From: Cotesia glomerata
Lineage: Eukaryota; Arthropoda; Insecta; Hymenoptera; Braconidae
DNA: 64,000 nt
Direction of reading: 5' to 3'
Assembly: GCF_020080835.1 (NCBI RefSeq)
Contig: NC_058165.1
Coordinates: forward strand, 18,407,915-18,471,914
Numbering within the stretch: position 1 is the stretch's first letter; each line of letters starts with the position of its first letter. Positions 12,785-23,634 of the stretch are shown in pieces. Below the pieces are notes generated by a model that did not search any database, was not told the origin of the DNA, and saw only the letters and a list, made by a program, of their open reading frames with translations. Made by a program: the position numbers and the translations under genes.

Positions 12785-13473
12785 ATTTATATGATAAAAT
12801 GGGTTTTTATGGTTAAATTTGGTATCGTTGGAAAGGTCTTAACCTGAAGTTGTCCCTTTTCAATGTTTCATTTCCTTTTCTAAAATAGTTTATTTATTAT
12901 GATAAGTTTTCGAAGTAGTTATAAATAGATTAGAATTTAGCGATAAACAAAATTTGTTTATTTATTTATTTTGTTTTGTACACGTCAATGTGGTTATATG
13001 TCAAAAATAAATTAATATAATTAAGAGACTAAGAAAAATTTAGTTTTGGGTATATCTTTATCGTTAATTCGGTTTGATATTTTTTACCGATAGTTATTTA
13101 TCATTTAAATAATTGCGAGAGAAAGGAAAATTTTGTGACGAGCATATTATTATTTTTAAAGGAATTTTTATAGTTTAATTTGCTATCATCAGAAAGAAAG
13201 AGATAACAATTAGTGCCGAGGTTTTATATATTTTTCACGTCAATTTTTTATTTAAAGTTTTTCGAGGAGTTTTTAATAGTTTTTTGGTTCTATAAATTTG
13301 TCCGGTCACATTTGTCCATTAAATTATTTGTAATTGATCCAGTGATAGCACTATTATTTTTAAAATTTATTTAAAAAGTCCCCAAACTATCAGTGTGATT
13401 AAAAAAATCATTAAAGTTTTCTTATTCATAATTCGCAAATCGCTGCAGTCGCGGAGCGACTGCTGGTTGCTCG
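12785..13473 (+). mobile_element. Helitron-like element without hairpin boxes
   Basis: It starts with TATATGATAAAATGGGTTTT, GGAAAGGTCTTAACC and CCCTTTTCAATGTTTCAT, the interior signature also found at 44050, 53455 and (minus strand) about 47130. It ends with the hairpin GCAGTCGCGGAGCGACTGC, then TGGTTG and CTCG (13470-13473). Positions 13103-13473 are directly repeated at 14192-14558. No protein is encoded and the 5' terminus is unclear. Confidence 0.5.
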
Positions 13474-13484
13474 TTTTAATATTA

Positions 13485-14185
13485 ATTTTTTAATAAATGA
13501 TAAATTAACTAATAAAAATCTTGAGTATCTTATTTTCAATTTAAACTCCATTAAAAAGTCACAAAATATTAATTAGTAAAAATAATTAATTTTTTAATTA
13601 ATTATTTTAGAACTTTATTTATTATTTTTATTTTTGAACTTCTATAAATAAAAATTACATTAAAAAAAGTCTTTTCTTCTTTTTTCTTTAAAATATTTTT
13701 TAAATAAAATAAAATCAAAATTTTTTCACTATTAATAAATTTGAAAAAAAAATTTTTTTATTAAAAAAAACTATTTTTAAGTTTTATCATGATTTTATTA
13801 AAAAAAATCTTTATGTAAAAAAATTTTTTTTTTGTTAAAAAAAAATTATTTTAAAATAATTTTCTTGATAATTTTTTTTTTTAAATTGTTTTTTAACAAA
13901 AAAAAATTAATTATGACTTCAAATTTATTAATTTTTTTAAGGAACAAAATTTTGAAGTCAAAATTAATTTTTTTTTGTAAAAAAAAAATTATTTTCATAA
14001 ATTTTTTTATTAAAAAAAACTATTTTTATGTTTTATAATGATTTATTCGAAAAAAATTTTTGCTTTAAAAATTTTTTTTAATAATTTTTTTGATAAATTT
14101 TTTTAATGCAATAATTTTTTTTCACAAAAAAAAATTAATTTTGACTTCAAATTTATTGATTTTTTTAAAGAACAAAATTTTGTTA
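13485..14185. repeat. Extremely AT-rich, poly-A/poly-T repeat tract
   Basis: Runs of A followed by T alternate, with a duplicated unit of about 228 bp (GACTTCAAATTTATT at 13915 and 14143). The 68-codon frame here is a Lys/Phe/Ile low-complexity artefact. Such tracts are prone to slippage and assembly error. Confidence 0.6.
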
Positions 14186-14191
14186 TTTATG

Positions 14192-14558
14192 ATTTAAATA
14201 ATTGAGAGAGAAAGGAAAATTTTGTGACGGGCATATTATTATTTTTAAAGGAATTTTTATAGTTTAATTTGGTATCATCAGAAAGAAAGAGATAACAATT
14301 AGTGCCGAGGTTTTATATATTTTTCACGTCAATTTTTTATTTAAAGTTTTTCGAGGAGTTTTTAATAGTTTTTTGGTTCTATAAATTTGTCCGGCCACAT
14401 TTATCCATTAAATAATTTGTAATTGATCCTGTGATAGCACTGTTATTTTTAAAATTTATTTAAAAAGTCCCTAAACTATTAGTGTGATCAATCATTAAAG
14501 TTTTCTTATTCATAATTCGGAAATACTCGGCAGTCGCACAGCGACTGCAGGTTGCTAG
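14192..14558 (+). mobile_element. Duplicate Helitron-like 3' end
   Basis: This is a near-identical direct copy of 13103-13473, including GTGCCGAGGTTTTATATAT and TTGTCCGGCCACATTTATCC. It ends with the hairpin GCAGTCGCACAGCGACTGC (one loop change), AGGTTG, CTAG (14555-14558) and a host T. That is the best-formed Helitron 3' terminus in the window. Only about 370 bp of this copy are recognisable. Confidence 0.65.
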
Positions 14559-14879
14559 TCACAATGATATTATCTAGAATAATATTTTCTTTAATGAAAT
14601 TTTAAAACAAAAATTTTTTTATATAAATTTTTGAATTGCCAAATTTTTGTCTCTTCTCTTTGACACAAAAAAATCCAATAAAATATTTTTTTATCCCAGC
14701 TATTTTTTTTTAGTTCAACTTTCCATTGACTTTGTGAATTTATTTTTAATTGGGTCACATACATACTTTCATCGGAAAACTTTTCAACGTTGTTTTTATC
14801 AGAGATACTCAAAATGATAATACCGGTTTTAGAGAGTATGCAAAATTCGTGTTTTATTTTTATTAAATTCTACTTTTTC
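14559..14879. other. AT-rich stretch, no gene recognised
   Basis: No repeat partner and no supported open frame. The 73-codon minus-strand frame is low-complexity Lys/Asn/Phe text. Confidence 0.3.
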
Positions 14880-15300
14880 ATTCAGGATATGGATAAAATC
14901 TCGGCACTGTGCTCCAATCAAACATCAGTGCGAATAAGAACAGAGAAAGTAACAAGAACGACAACTAAACGCGAACTTTGGCAAAGATCAAAGCATTGAA
15001 TTTGAATTCTAATCGTTATTTCGCGAACTGCTCTTTTGTGACAGCGATCTCATCAAACATCACCAGTCAAACCTTCGAAAGTTTCCGATTTAGATACACT
15101 GCAGAAGATTTTCTTTGGCACGTAAGTTGCTATCAAAATTCAGCTAACAATACGCTCTGCTTTCCAGAGGGTGGGATCAAATCAATAAACTCGAACCCCA
15201 TGTTATTCAAAAAGCGCTTTTCAGCCGTTTCATACCATCCAGTACTTTCAACGGGAATAATAACAATAACATAAACAGTAAGTTGATCGCGATAACGAAC
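14880..15300 (+). other. Balanced-composition island, possible exon or regulatory element
   Basis: Composition is clearly less AT-rich than the flanks, and no repeat partner occurs in the window. A plus-strand frame of 98 codons covers 14978-15274 but matches no domain I know. There are donor-like CAC|GTAAGT at about 15121 and acceptor-like TGCTTTCCAG at about 15167, only about 46 bp apart, plus ACA|GTAAGT at about 15279. It could be an untranslated exon, a retained regulatory element or chance. Confidence 0.3.
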
Positions 15301-15690
15301 ACACTAATTATTAAAGTGCTTTGTGTTGTTGATTGTTGAATACAATACAATATATTTCATTTTCAAATCGTCCGATGAAAGAAAAGTTCGTGAAGCTCGG
15401 TTAGATACATTAACTGATTGACATAATAGTCCCGGGAGAACAGACGCCGCAGTAAATGGAACATTCATTACAATAAATCAACGGAGAAATAAAACTTCAA
15501 CCGACTTTGTGGAGTAGAGCATTGATATATACTCGCTCCGGATAAATGTTTTGTTATTTTTAAAAGAATTTGCGCTCGAGAAATGTGTTTTTCAATTCAA
15601 GATTTATGGGCTCAACATAAATGCTTGAGGTTTTGTGATTCTGCTGGAAGAAGCTTGATTATTTTTAAACAATATGTCATTTTTTATTAA
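15301..15690. other. Apparently unique non-coding stretch
   Basis: Moderately AT-rich with no recognised gene or repeat. It borders the tandem array that follows. Confidence 0.3.
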
Positions 15691-15699
15691 TTTGTAAGC

Positions 15700-16870
15700 T
15701 GAAGGCTTCAAATATTGATCAATTTAAATAAAATTAACATAAATAAATCATTTGTAAATTTATTAGAAGAGTTTTTGGACTGAAATTAGTCATTCAAAAA
15801 TGGTTCATAGTCGCCATTTGTAGAGTTATTTATCGATTTAGTTTAAATTGAAACTCTATCACTAAAATAGCGCTAAAAATAAGTGTCTTCAGTTTCGTTA
15901 AGCTTGCTTCAATATTTTAAAAGTTATTACACGTTGATTAAAAAAATTTATCTAAAAAATGAAGTCAATTTTTGTATGTAGAAAAAAGAATCTAAATATT
16001 GAACAATTTAGATAAAATAAACATAAATATTAATTAGTTTCTTGAGAGAGAAATTATCGAATTTTTGATGATTCAAAAATGGTTGATAGTCGCCATTTGT
16101 AGAGTTATTTATCGATTTAGTTTAAATTGAAACTCTATCTCTAAAATAGCGCTGAAAATAAGTGTCTTCAGTTTCGTTAAGTTTCTTTGAAAATTATAAA
16201 AGTTATTACACTTTTAAAAAATTTATCTAAAAAATGAAGTCAATTTTTGTAAGTAGGAAAAAGACTCTAAATATTGAACAATTTAGATAAAATTAACATA
16301 AATATTAATTAGTTTCTTAAGAGAGAAATTATCGAATTTTTGGTGATTCAAAAATGGTTGATAGTCGCCATTTGTAAAGTTATTTATCGATTTAGTTTAA
16401 ATTGAAACTCTATCACTAAAATAGCGCTAAAAATAAGTGTCTTCAGTTTCGATAAGCTTCCTTCAATATTTTAAAAGTTATTACACGTTAATTAAAAAAA
16501 TTTATCTAAAAAATGAAGTCAATTTTTGTATGTAGGAAAAAGACTCTAAATATTGAACACTTTAGATAAAATTAACATAAATATTAATTAGTTTCTTGAG
16601 AGAGAAATTATCGAATTTTTGGTGATTCAAAAATGGTTGATAGTCGCCATTTGTAAAGTTATTTATCGATTTAGTTAAAATTGAAACTATATCACTAAAA
16701 TAGCGCTGAAAGTAAGTGTCTTCAGTTTCATTAAGTTTCCTTCAAAATTATGAAAGTTATTACACATTCAAAGAAATTCATTAAGGCTCCAAATATTGAC
16801 CAGTTTAAATAAAATTAACATAAATAGATTATTTGTAAATTTATTGGAAGAGTTTTTGAGCTGAAATTAG
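15700..16870 (+). repeat. Tandem array, about 4 units of 275-280 bp
   Basis: AAGTGTCTTCAGTTTC recurs at 15881, 16160, 16435 and 16714 (steps 279, 275, 279). Each unit also carries AAAATGGTTGATAGTCGCC and TAAATATTGAACAATTTAG. The units are more diverged from each other than those of the related, inverted array at 36591-38760. Short palindromic text (ATCGATTTAGTTTAAATTG) occurs in each unit. Confidence 0.9.
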
Positions 16871-17252
16871 TAATATGCTTTTTTTATAGTTTTAACTTAC
16901 AAACTATAATACTTTTGTTTATAAAATACATAAATAATAAACATTTAATTGTGATAATTATCAGCCGGTTGCTCCGAATATTGAACATTAATTACTAAAT
17001 ATTGACCGCTATATTCCAAATACTGACCAGTATTATGCTTACTAGACTTATAAATAATTTTTATTTTTAATCTATAATAATTTCGACATTAGCTAGTCTA
17101 TTCACTGACATGTTAATAATTAAAGTATTTTTTTTAGTTGTTTTGTATTCTGATACAATATTATCTTCAGTACTGATATTTAAATCAATGGCCGAATTCG
17201 TACTAATATTACATTATTTTGACTCATTGGTTACGCTCGAACTTCCTTAATA
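16870..17252 (+). repeat. Array-flanking element tail, inverted copy at 36.15-36.59 kb
   Basis: CAGCCGGTTGCTCCGAATAT, ATATTGACCGCTATATTCC and TCAATGGCCGAATTCGTAC recur in reverse complement at 36150-36590. So array plus tail moved as one element. The right end (17215-17252) reads TTTTGACTCATTGGTTACG, then CTCGAACTTCCTTAA. That is the inverted terminus shared with the elements at 34905 and 61868, and it suggests a common mobilising terminus. Confidence 0.75.
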
Positions 17253-17300
17253 ATATAGATTAAGCCGAAATTTCATTATTTATAATCTTGAGTAAATTTT

Positions 17301-17330
17301 GGCAGTCACTTAGTGACTGTAGGTTGCTCG
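17301..17330 (+). mobile_element. Orphan Helitron-like 3' terminus
   Basis: The hairpin GGCAGTCACTTAGTGACTG is followed by TAGGTTG and CTCG (17327-17330), then T. It matches the 3' ends at 13473, 14558, 46492 and 48109. The sequence upstream (17252-17300) contains AATAATATAGA, resembling the reversed 5' end, so the element is rearranged or very short. Confidence 0.5.
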
Positions 17331-17817
17331 TAAATAATTTATCTGATAACTCCATTGATGTACTTGATATCAAGCGGAAAATTATTTAGCCAATATACCG
17401 ACGAATACTCGTAGCTGAATTCTACAAATCAACTTACTGAGTCACTTTGTGCTCTGGTAAACGATAATCACTAATTATAATTAACAAGTGAACCAAGAGC
17501 AAATGAGCTTGTTGGATTGGTTGATAGTGAGCAACTCTGTTGAATACTACATGACATGTAATCAGTTGGAATATTTCCTCTTCGGTATTGATATTTAAAA
17601 AAAAAAAAAACAAAAAAAAGCTGGCAGGATAAAATTGGAATTTTGATTCTTTGTTCTGAAATTCAATAACAATCTGACATGCGATGCTTGGTGGCCCAGC
17701 GCGCCATGACACGGAAATGAATCCGTCAAACATGATTATATAATATGATGGCTGATCGATTGTCATCCGTGATTGTTTCAAATTTTTCCTCTCTGAAAAT
17801 TTCATTTTGCTCCAGGC
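17331..17817. other. Non-coding stretch with an unsupported open frame
   Basis: A 123-codon minus-strand frame covers 17434-17805. A poly-A tract at about 17598-17616 supplies a Phe run in its middle, and I recognise no domain. There is no codon-level or splice-site evidence for a gene. Positions 17640-17817 have balanced composition and could be conserved non-coding DNA. Confidence 0.3.
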
Positions 17818-17819
17818 TA

Positions 17820-19107
17820 CACTGGTAGAAGGATTTAGTTCTATTTAATAAGATTTAGTAAGAGTTACCAAATCATTTATTAAAGCCCATAATCAAATAA
17901 ATATTTAGTATTTAACAAATGATTTATTGCTTCGCAATAAATCGTTTATTGGTATTAAACAAATTAATTTTTTAACTAATTTTACCGAATAACCTAACTT
18001 TTAACTCAAAATAAATCAAAATAATTGAAATAAATAATTTTAAGTAAAAATATAAGATATAAAGAAAATAATCTCATTAAATTATCATTTTTTATGTGAG
18101 ATTTATAAAATTTAAATTTAAACAAGTTTTTAACATATCAATAATAGACTAATTAAAAAATTTTAACTAAACTCCACTGAGAAATTACATAAAAGCCATT
18201 TGGGAGTGTGTGTTTTCAAAGGGAAGATAAATCTCTCAAAATCGAGCTGAATAAAATAATCTAAGTCAGTTAATAGGTTATGTATGACAATGGAGTTAAA
18301 GCATCGCCATCTACCGACAATACTTACCAAACAAATATTTAGTAACTACTACTAAATATTATTTGGTGGAAACAAATATTTATTTTGATATAATAAGGCT
18401 TTGTTTATATTAATATAATTTATTTAGGATAAAAAAATAATTTATTAAACTGTAACAAATAATATTGATGGGTCAATATTTTTTAACTTCCCGCTAAGAA
18501 AATTGAAAATTTTCAAAAATCGGGAAGTTATTGGTTTTACCCCGTTTTTCGAAAATCGAGTTTTCATCAGATCTCGACGTTTTGAGGTCCTAGGAAGCTT
18601 TCCTGGCTATTCCCGCGAGGGTGTCACTATGTCTGTATGTATGTGTGTGTGTGTAAGTATGTAAACCTCTTATAACTTTTGAACGGTTGAACCGATTTCA
18701 TCGCGGTTGGTGCCATTCGAAAGGGCTTCGCCAAACTTAGATTTCCTGTTAATTTGAACCGATTCGGACCGATAGATTTTGAGAAATTTGGAGAAATCTA
18801 AAAAAAAGTAGGAAAAAAAATTTTTTCTGAAGTGTTCTATGAAACTTCTATCAGACTTTTGAGCTCAAAGAGCTCAAAAGCATAGAATAGGTATCTTTTT
18901 GAGCTCGGAGAGCTTAAAACAACACACAGATTGTACTTTTGAGCTCGAAGAGCTCAAAAAAGCGGCCAGGTATTAACGGAATTAGCGGGAAGTTGCAGGG
19001 ATGGTCTTTAGGGTCAACCGTTTTCCTAATTTTTTCTCCCAAATAAATGACTAAAAATTTTGTTACTGAATAAGTTTAGTACTCCGTACTAAATCCTTCT
19101 ATCAGTG
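17820..19107. mobile_element. CACTGATAG-family MITE D1, interrupted
   Basis: It begins CACTGGTAGAAGGATTTAG and ends TAAATCCTTCTATCAGTG, flanked by TA (17818-17819 and 19108-19109). The interior carries TTATTGCTTCGCAATAAATC, CGCCATCTACCGACAATAC and AATAGGTTATGTATGACA, as in the copies at 50475, 58478, 59434 and 60656. An AACTTCCCGC-type element is inserted near its right end. The roughly 720-bp core has no transposase. Confidence 0.9.
18485..19029 (+). mobile_element. AACTTCCCGC-type element, copy 2, inside D1
   Basis: It starts AACTTCCCGCTAAG and ends CCGTTTTCCTAA, matching the ends of the 6344-10147 element. Intact D copies (for example 59480-59495) read through one T run here, whereas D1 has T runs on both sides. 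This gives an insertion into poly-T with about 5 T duplicated. It contains three GAGCTC palindromes (18860-18960), a GT-rich microsatellite and a conserved TCGACGTTTTGAGG region. Confidence 0.8.
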
Positions 19108-19109
19108 TA

Positions 19110-19744
19110 TAAATAGTAATTTTAATAAATTTGATCCAGTATTTTTATAATATATATCGGATCCTCGAGTAATCTTCGGAGACCACTCGGGAAAAGTTTA
19201 ACTGGAGAATCATCTAAGTGCTTAGCACGTCGTATTGAATTAATGGTACCTCATAACTCACAGTTCAACAGTAATTGTATTGGACAGGTGATTGAAGAAA
19301 CTACTTGAGTTGTTCATAGGTCAAGTCCGCGGTGAATTTGAATACTCAATAATTCTCGGACGTTTTAAAAGTTTTAAAACTTGAAATTTAATTATGCGAA
19401 TGCATAAACTCGGGAGAATTTATTTTTTTACCTCAGGTATCCGTTTTAGTCTTGGAATACCGCAATGGATTCTTCGTAAATACTTTTCGCTCATTCATGA
19501 ATATTTTATTGAAGAACTAATTGAATAACCTCATTGACTATTAAGTTAGCAAAGCTCTAGATAATAAAATGCGGTTGAATTTATTGAAAATTGTGTTTAC
19601 ATCTAAATAGTTGATGAAGTATGTTAATTTTTATTTTTCTAGTTAAAAAACTAACAATTTTTTTCATAATTTATAATTTATAGAACAATCAATGTGATGA
19701 TTAATATTTATTAGACTTTTAAAGTTAATTTTTTAAGTCATCGC
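19110..19744. other. Apparently unique non-coding stretch
   Basis: Positions 19130-19560 have mixed composition and no repeat partner. No gene was recognised. Confidence 0.3.
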
Positions 19745-20600
19745 TCCTGCTTTAAAAGAACGTATCTTGATCCAAGAAAATTTATTTAATTATTGTTTCT
19801 TTTATTATTAATATATCTTTTAATGTATTAGAATGCTCAAAAAAATTATATCTAGTAGATTGATGAATGATGAATGAATATTTGAGAAAAATTAATAATT
19901 ATTAATTTTTTTCTCAAAAATCTATCATATCGACGGTCCAATTAGCAATTTAACTCCTTATTTTTAGAGGGTGATTTTTTAATATTTTGATGTAGCAATA
20001 GACCAATTATAAATTATTTTAATGATCCAAACCAAAATATTATACCTTTAGTAGATATTAAATGGTTTTTTAAAGTGACAATTAATTTTTATTCAATTGT
20101 TTTTTCGTACAAATGGAAGATTCTCGAAAATGGAGTTAGACAATTTGCTGCACAGAAAAAAAGGTTCACTTGAGCCAAGAAAATATTTTTCTTCCTAATT
20201 ATTTTCTTGAGCGAAAAAAATTTTTTTTTGACAAGAAATTTCACTTATTCCAAAATTAATTCTCTTGCTTTAAGAAACACGTATCTTGATCCGCAAAAAT
20301 TTATTTAAGTCAAGAAAATGTTGTTTTGAGAAAATTCAGCCTCGAAGCTCCAAAAAATTTAGTTCTTGATAGAAGTTAATTTTCTTGTCTTGAAAAAATT
20401 TCTCTCTTGCTCCAAAAAATTAAATATAAAGATAGAAGTAAATTTTCATTAATATTATTGATTAACATGTCAAATGGGAAGATCAAATAATATTTAATTT
20501 TTTTTATTCAATATGTTTAATTGCACGCTAAAATAATATAAAATGGGTATCAAATATCCTTGAGAAAAATTTTCTCAAGAAAATTTTTTTCTCAGAAGTA

Positions 20601-21482
20601 CCCGAGTAAAAATGAAATTATTATTTTTTACGGAAAAATAATAAATTTCGTTCGACCGCCGCACCACCGCTGCACGACCGCCGTTTGGCGGACTATTACG
20701 CCGCACGCTAAAAATTTACTCCCCCTAGCATCGCCGCACTACCGCTGCACCACCGCCGCACCAATGCTAAATCATACCTACAATTTCACAAAAAATGGTA
20801 TCATAATTAATTTATCACGCAATAATTAATTAATAAATAATGCGACTAGAAATCTTTATGTAAGACCTATTGATCAACCTCCTTTTAATCGAATGCCTAA
20901 TATTAAAAAAAAAAATTTTTTTTAAATCAGGCCAAAGCACCGCGAAATTATTGATTTTTTTAGTCGTATTGTTGATGTAGATTTTTAATTTCGTCCTCGG
21001 GTTGCACAGAAGCGGTACGCCTATTGAAATACTCTGAAAGAATTTTAAAAATTGAACTGTGATGGGATTCGAACCTGGATCGTCTGCATGGAAGTCTCGA
21101 ACATTGCCAACTGCACTGCAAGCCATACTTAACTTAAAAAATTTAGTTAAGCTATTTGAATGATCAACGAATATATTATTTCAATGTATATACCATCAAA
21201 CAGTGGTATGGTGCGGCGGTGGTGCAGCGGTGGTGCGGCGGTCGAACGAAATTTATTATTTTTTCGTAAAAATTAATAATTTTATTTTTACCCGGGCGCA
21301 TCACAGCTGTGGTGCGGCGAATAGATAAATTCTTTATCTGTCACGGCGGTGGTGCGGCGGTGATACTGCACTTATAAAATAACCAAAATTGTCACGGCTG
21401 TAGTGCAGCGGTGGTGCGGCGCTTAAAAAGCCGTGCAGCGGTGTTGCGGCGGTGGTGCGGCGGAATTCTGTTTTTACTCGGG
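20601..21482. mobile_element. GC-rich CCCGAGTAAAAA MITE 'J', exact TA insertion
   Basis: Termini CCCGAGTAAAAA and TTTTTACTCGGG are perfect inverted repeats flanked by TA (20599-20600 and 21483-21484). The host copy at 39.5 kb reads CAGAAGTAAGTAGC with a single TA. Inside are inverted clusters of CACCGCCGCACCACCGC / GCGGTGGTGCGGCGG (20660-20765, 21205-21245, 21305-21465). These are far more GC-rich than anything nearby. Open frames through the clusters are artefacts of the repeat. Confidence 0.9.
21060..21127 (-). pseudogene. tRNA-like module inside element J
   Basis: The minus strand reads ATGGCTTGCAGTGCAGTTGG (A-box/D-arm like), GAGACTTCCATGCAGAC (anticodon-arm like) and CAGGTTCGAATCCCATC, which holds a perfect B box GGTTCGAATCC. 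The acceptor stem is not complementary and no CCA context is visible. I read it as a tRNA-derived or SINE-like relic carried by the MITE. Confidence 0.6.
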
Positions 21483-21685
21483 TAAGTAGCGCTTCCCTAA
21501 AGTATCTAAAAATCTTGGTCAAATATAAAAATTTATTTTATCAAGTATTTACGATAGAATTAAGAAAAAATTACCACCAAGAATAGAATTTAAAGAAAAA
21601 TTTTAACTTCGGTCTTAAGGCACTCGACAAATTTTCTTGAGCCAAGAATTTTTATCTCTAGTCAAGAAATTTTTCTTTCTGTGTA

Positions 21686-22595
21686 TAAAAAATATTCTGA
21701 AAAGTAAAAAAAAAATAAATTTTATCGCGATAAGACTAATCAATTGCTATCAATGATGTGTTAATAGAGATAACCACTAAAGGGTCTTAAATAGGATTTA
21801 TCATAGCTGTGATTTGAGCAAGATAAATGTTATCACTTTAATCAGATTAAATTCAACTCCCCAGAGAGTCTCTGGACCGGCAATAATCGATATTGTTTCT
21901 CCCATTATCCAATTCTCGATTAACGCGCTATATTATGTAATTAAATTTTCCAACCATATATCGAATTTAAATTTCTGGAAATATTTTTAGTGAATATATC
22001 GATGAAGCACGATCGGAATCGACACCTGATGTGCTGCAGAAAGTCTTAACTCGATCTTTGACATAGTTCACATTTCGCACGCCTTCGGAAAAACTTCCAG
22101 AATTTCGTGAAACTCCGGAATTGAGATACCGAACACCTCTAGGGAAGTTTAGAAGGGTTCTACTCTAAACTTTCGCGGCGCAGACATATTGAAAGACCTT
22201 TCAGTGACACCGAATTCAATTACTTCGACTATTTGATGCATAAAAATCTTTCTCGTAAATTTATCAATTAAAAATTAACAAATATAGAAAGATTTATTTA
22301 TATTACGCTTTTAAAAATAATCTTTAAATTATTTTATATTTTTAATATAAATCTCAATATTTATTAACATAAAGCTGAATTATAAATTCAATAGTAAATT
22401 TATAAGATTATGCAACTTGAGTTTAATCCAAATGGAATATAAAAAAAAAAAATCGGTAATCAGCTTATTAAAATTTATAATACTTTAATAATATTATTTA
22501 TTACGGACGGATTTATTTTTTTTTAAGTAAAATATTAAATTGCAAAGATATATTAAAAGCCAGTTAACCCGTAAAAAATTTTTTTTATGCAAAAA
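21686..22595. other. Apparently unique non-coding stretch
   Basis: Positions 21840-22230 have balanced composition (CACGATCGGAATCGACACC, TTCGCACGCCTTCGG) and no repeat partner, so they are candidate conserved non-coding DNA. No open frame or splice-bounded exon was recognised. The remainder is AT-rich. Confidence 0.3.
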
Positions 22596-22599
22596 AAAA

Positions 22600-22900
22600 T
22601 TTTTCTCTAAGAAATTTTCTTATTAGACTTAAAAAGTTCTTTGGAAAAAAAAATTATATATACTTTAAAATTTAATTCTCTTCTAAGGAGAAGATTCTAC
22701 GGCCACGCGCCACCTGTCGGATTTTTTCGAAACTATAAACAAATTTTTTTTTGTCTGGAAAATTTTCTTATTAGGCTTAAAAAATTGTTTGGAAAAAAAA
22801 AAATTATTTATACTTTAAAATTCAACTCTCTTCTAACGAGAAAATTTTACGGTCATGCGCCACCTGTTGGATTTTCTCAACACTATTAAAAAAATTTTTT
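22600..22900 (+). repeat. Two-unit repeat with GCGCCACCTGTCGG module
   Basis: Two units of about 150 bp each carry CTTATTAGGCTTAAAAAAT, TTTAAAATTCAACTCTC and GCGCCACCTGT(C/T)GGATTTT (modules end near 22722 and 22874). They are diverged relatives of the array at 32985-33800. The 82-codon frame across them reflects the repeat. Confidence 0.75.
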
Positions 22901-22904
22901 TTGT

Positions 22905-23634
22905 GGAAATTTATCTAATTTTTTAATGTTATTTTTAACCTACAGTACAAAAAATAATTTTTAAATTAAAAATTAAAAAAGAAAGTTGATAAAAAATATA
23001 AATTTATATTAAAAGTTTAAAAGTACTGTTAAGGCCTCTTGCATTTTATTGTTAGTGAGTTAATCTTCCGTTATCAGTCGGGTACACAAGAAATATCGAA
23101 AAAATTTATCATCATTTTTAAAAGCAGGCAGATAAATTCACGCTTGAATCAAAATCCGATACATCATTGTACCTATTCATGAATAATGAAAACCAAACTA
23201 TTGTTGTAAAAATAATAATAATTCCATGTCGAACAATAGATGTAGATTTAGTATTTTTATTATTACTTTCAATGTACAAAGTAACTTGATGGTAGATTTT
23301 TTGACATGTACCGAGCGTATCTATTCCACGTGAGCGAAAATGAATAATCCATGGATGAAATTTTTTACTGACCGGTAGCACTAAAAAATTTATTATTTCC
23401 ATCAAATGAACGTCCAATGAAAGTAAATCTTTGCATCAATTTAATATTTATAACATCATTTTAAAATAACCGATTTTATCTGACATGTAGTCAACAGATT
23501 GCGATTCAATTAATAAAACCCGCTTGCTGCTAATCATTGACGTCACTGCGGCCGTAATAATAATAATAATAACAAGTTTGAAAAAAAAAATTTTTAATTA
23601 AAAATAATGTTGAACATAAAAATAACGAATTTTG
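22905..23634. other. Apparently unique non-coding stretch
   Basis: No supported gene. The 99-codon minus-strand frame at 23118-23417 has no recognisable domain. A short (TAA)n run lies near 23557-23573. Confidence 0.3.

Larger units (their letters stand above)
19745..21683 (+). mobile_element. CACAGAAAG-type element I, copy 1 (interrupted)
   Basis: It matches the reverse complement of 39345-41709 over its length: AAGATTCTCGAAAATGGAG, GAAACACGTATCTTGATCC, AACATGTCAAATGGGAAG and GGTCAAATATAAAAATTT. The right end is TTTTTCTTTCTGTG followed by TA. The left terminus seen in copy 2 is missing. Element J (20601-21482) is inserted at a TA that is single in copy 2. No protein is encoded. Confidence 0.85.

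Noticed and set aside
17434..17805. 123-codon minus-strand open frame
   Set aside because: No recognisable domain, a poly-Phe run from a poly-A tract, and no supporting splice or composition evidence.
20560..21522. Frames with repeated His/Pro/Arg peptides in element J
   Set aside because: They are translations of GC-rich inverted repeats inside a TA-flanked MITE.
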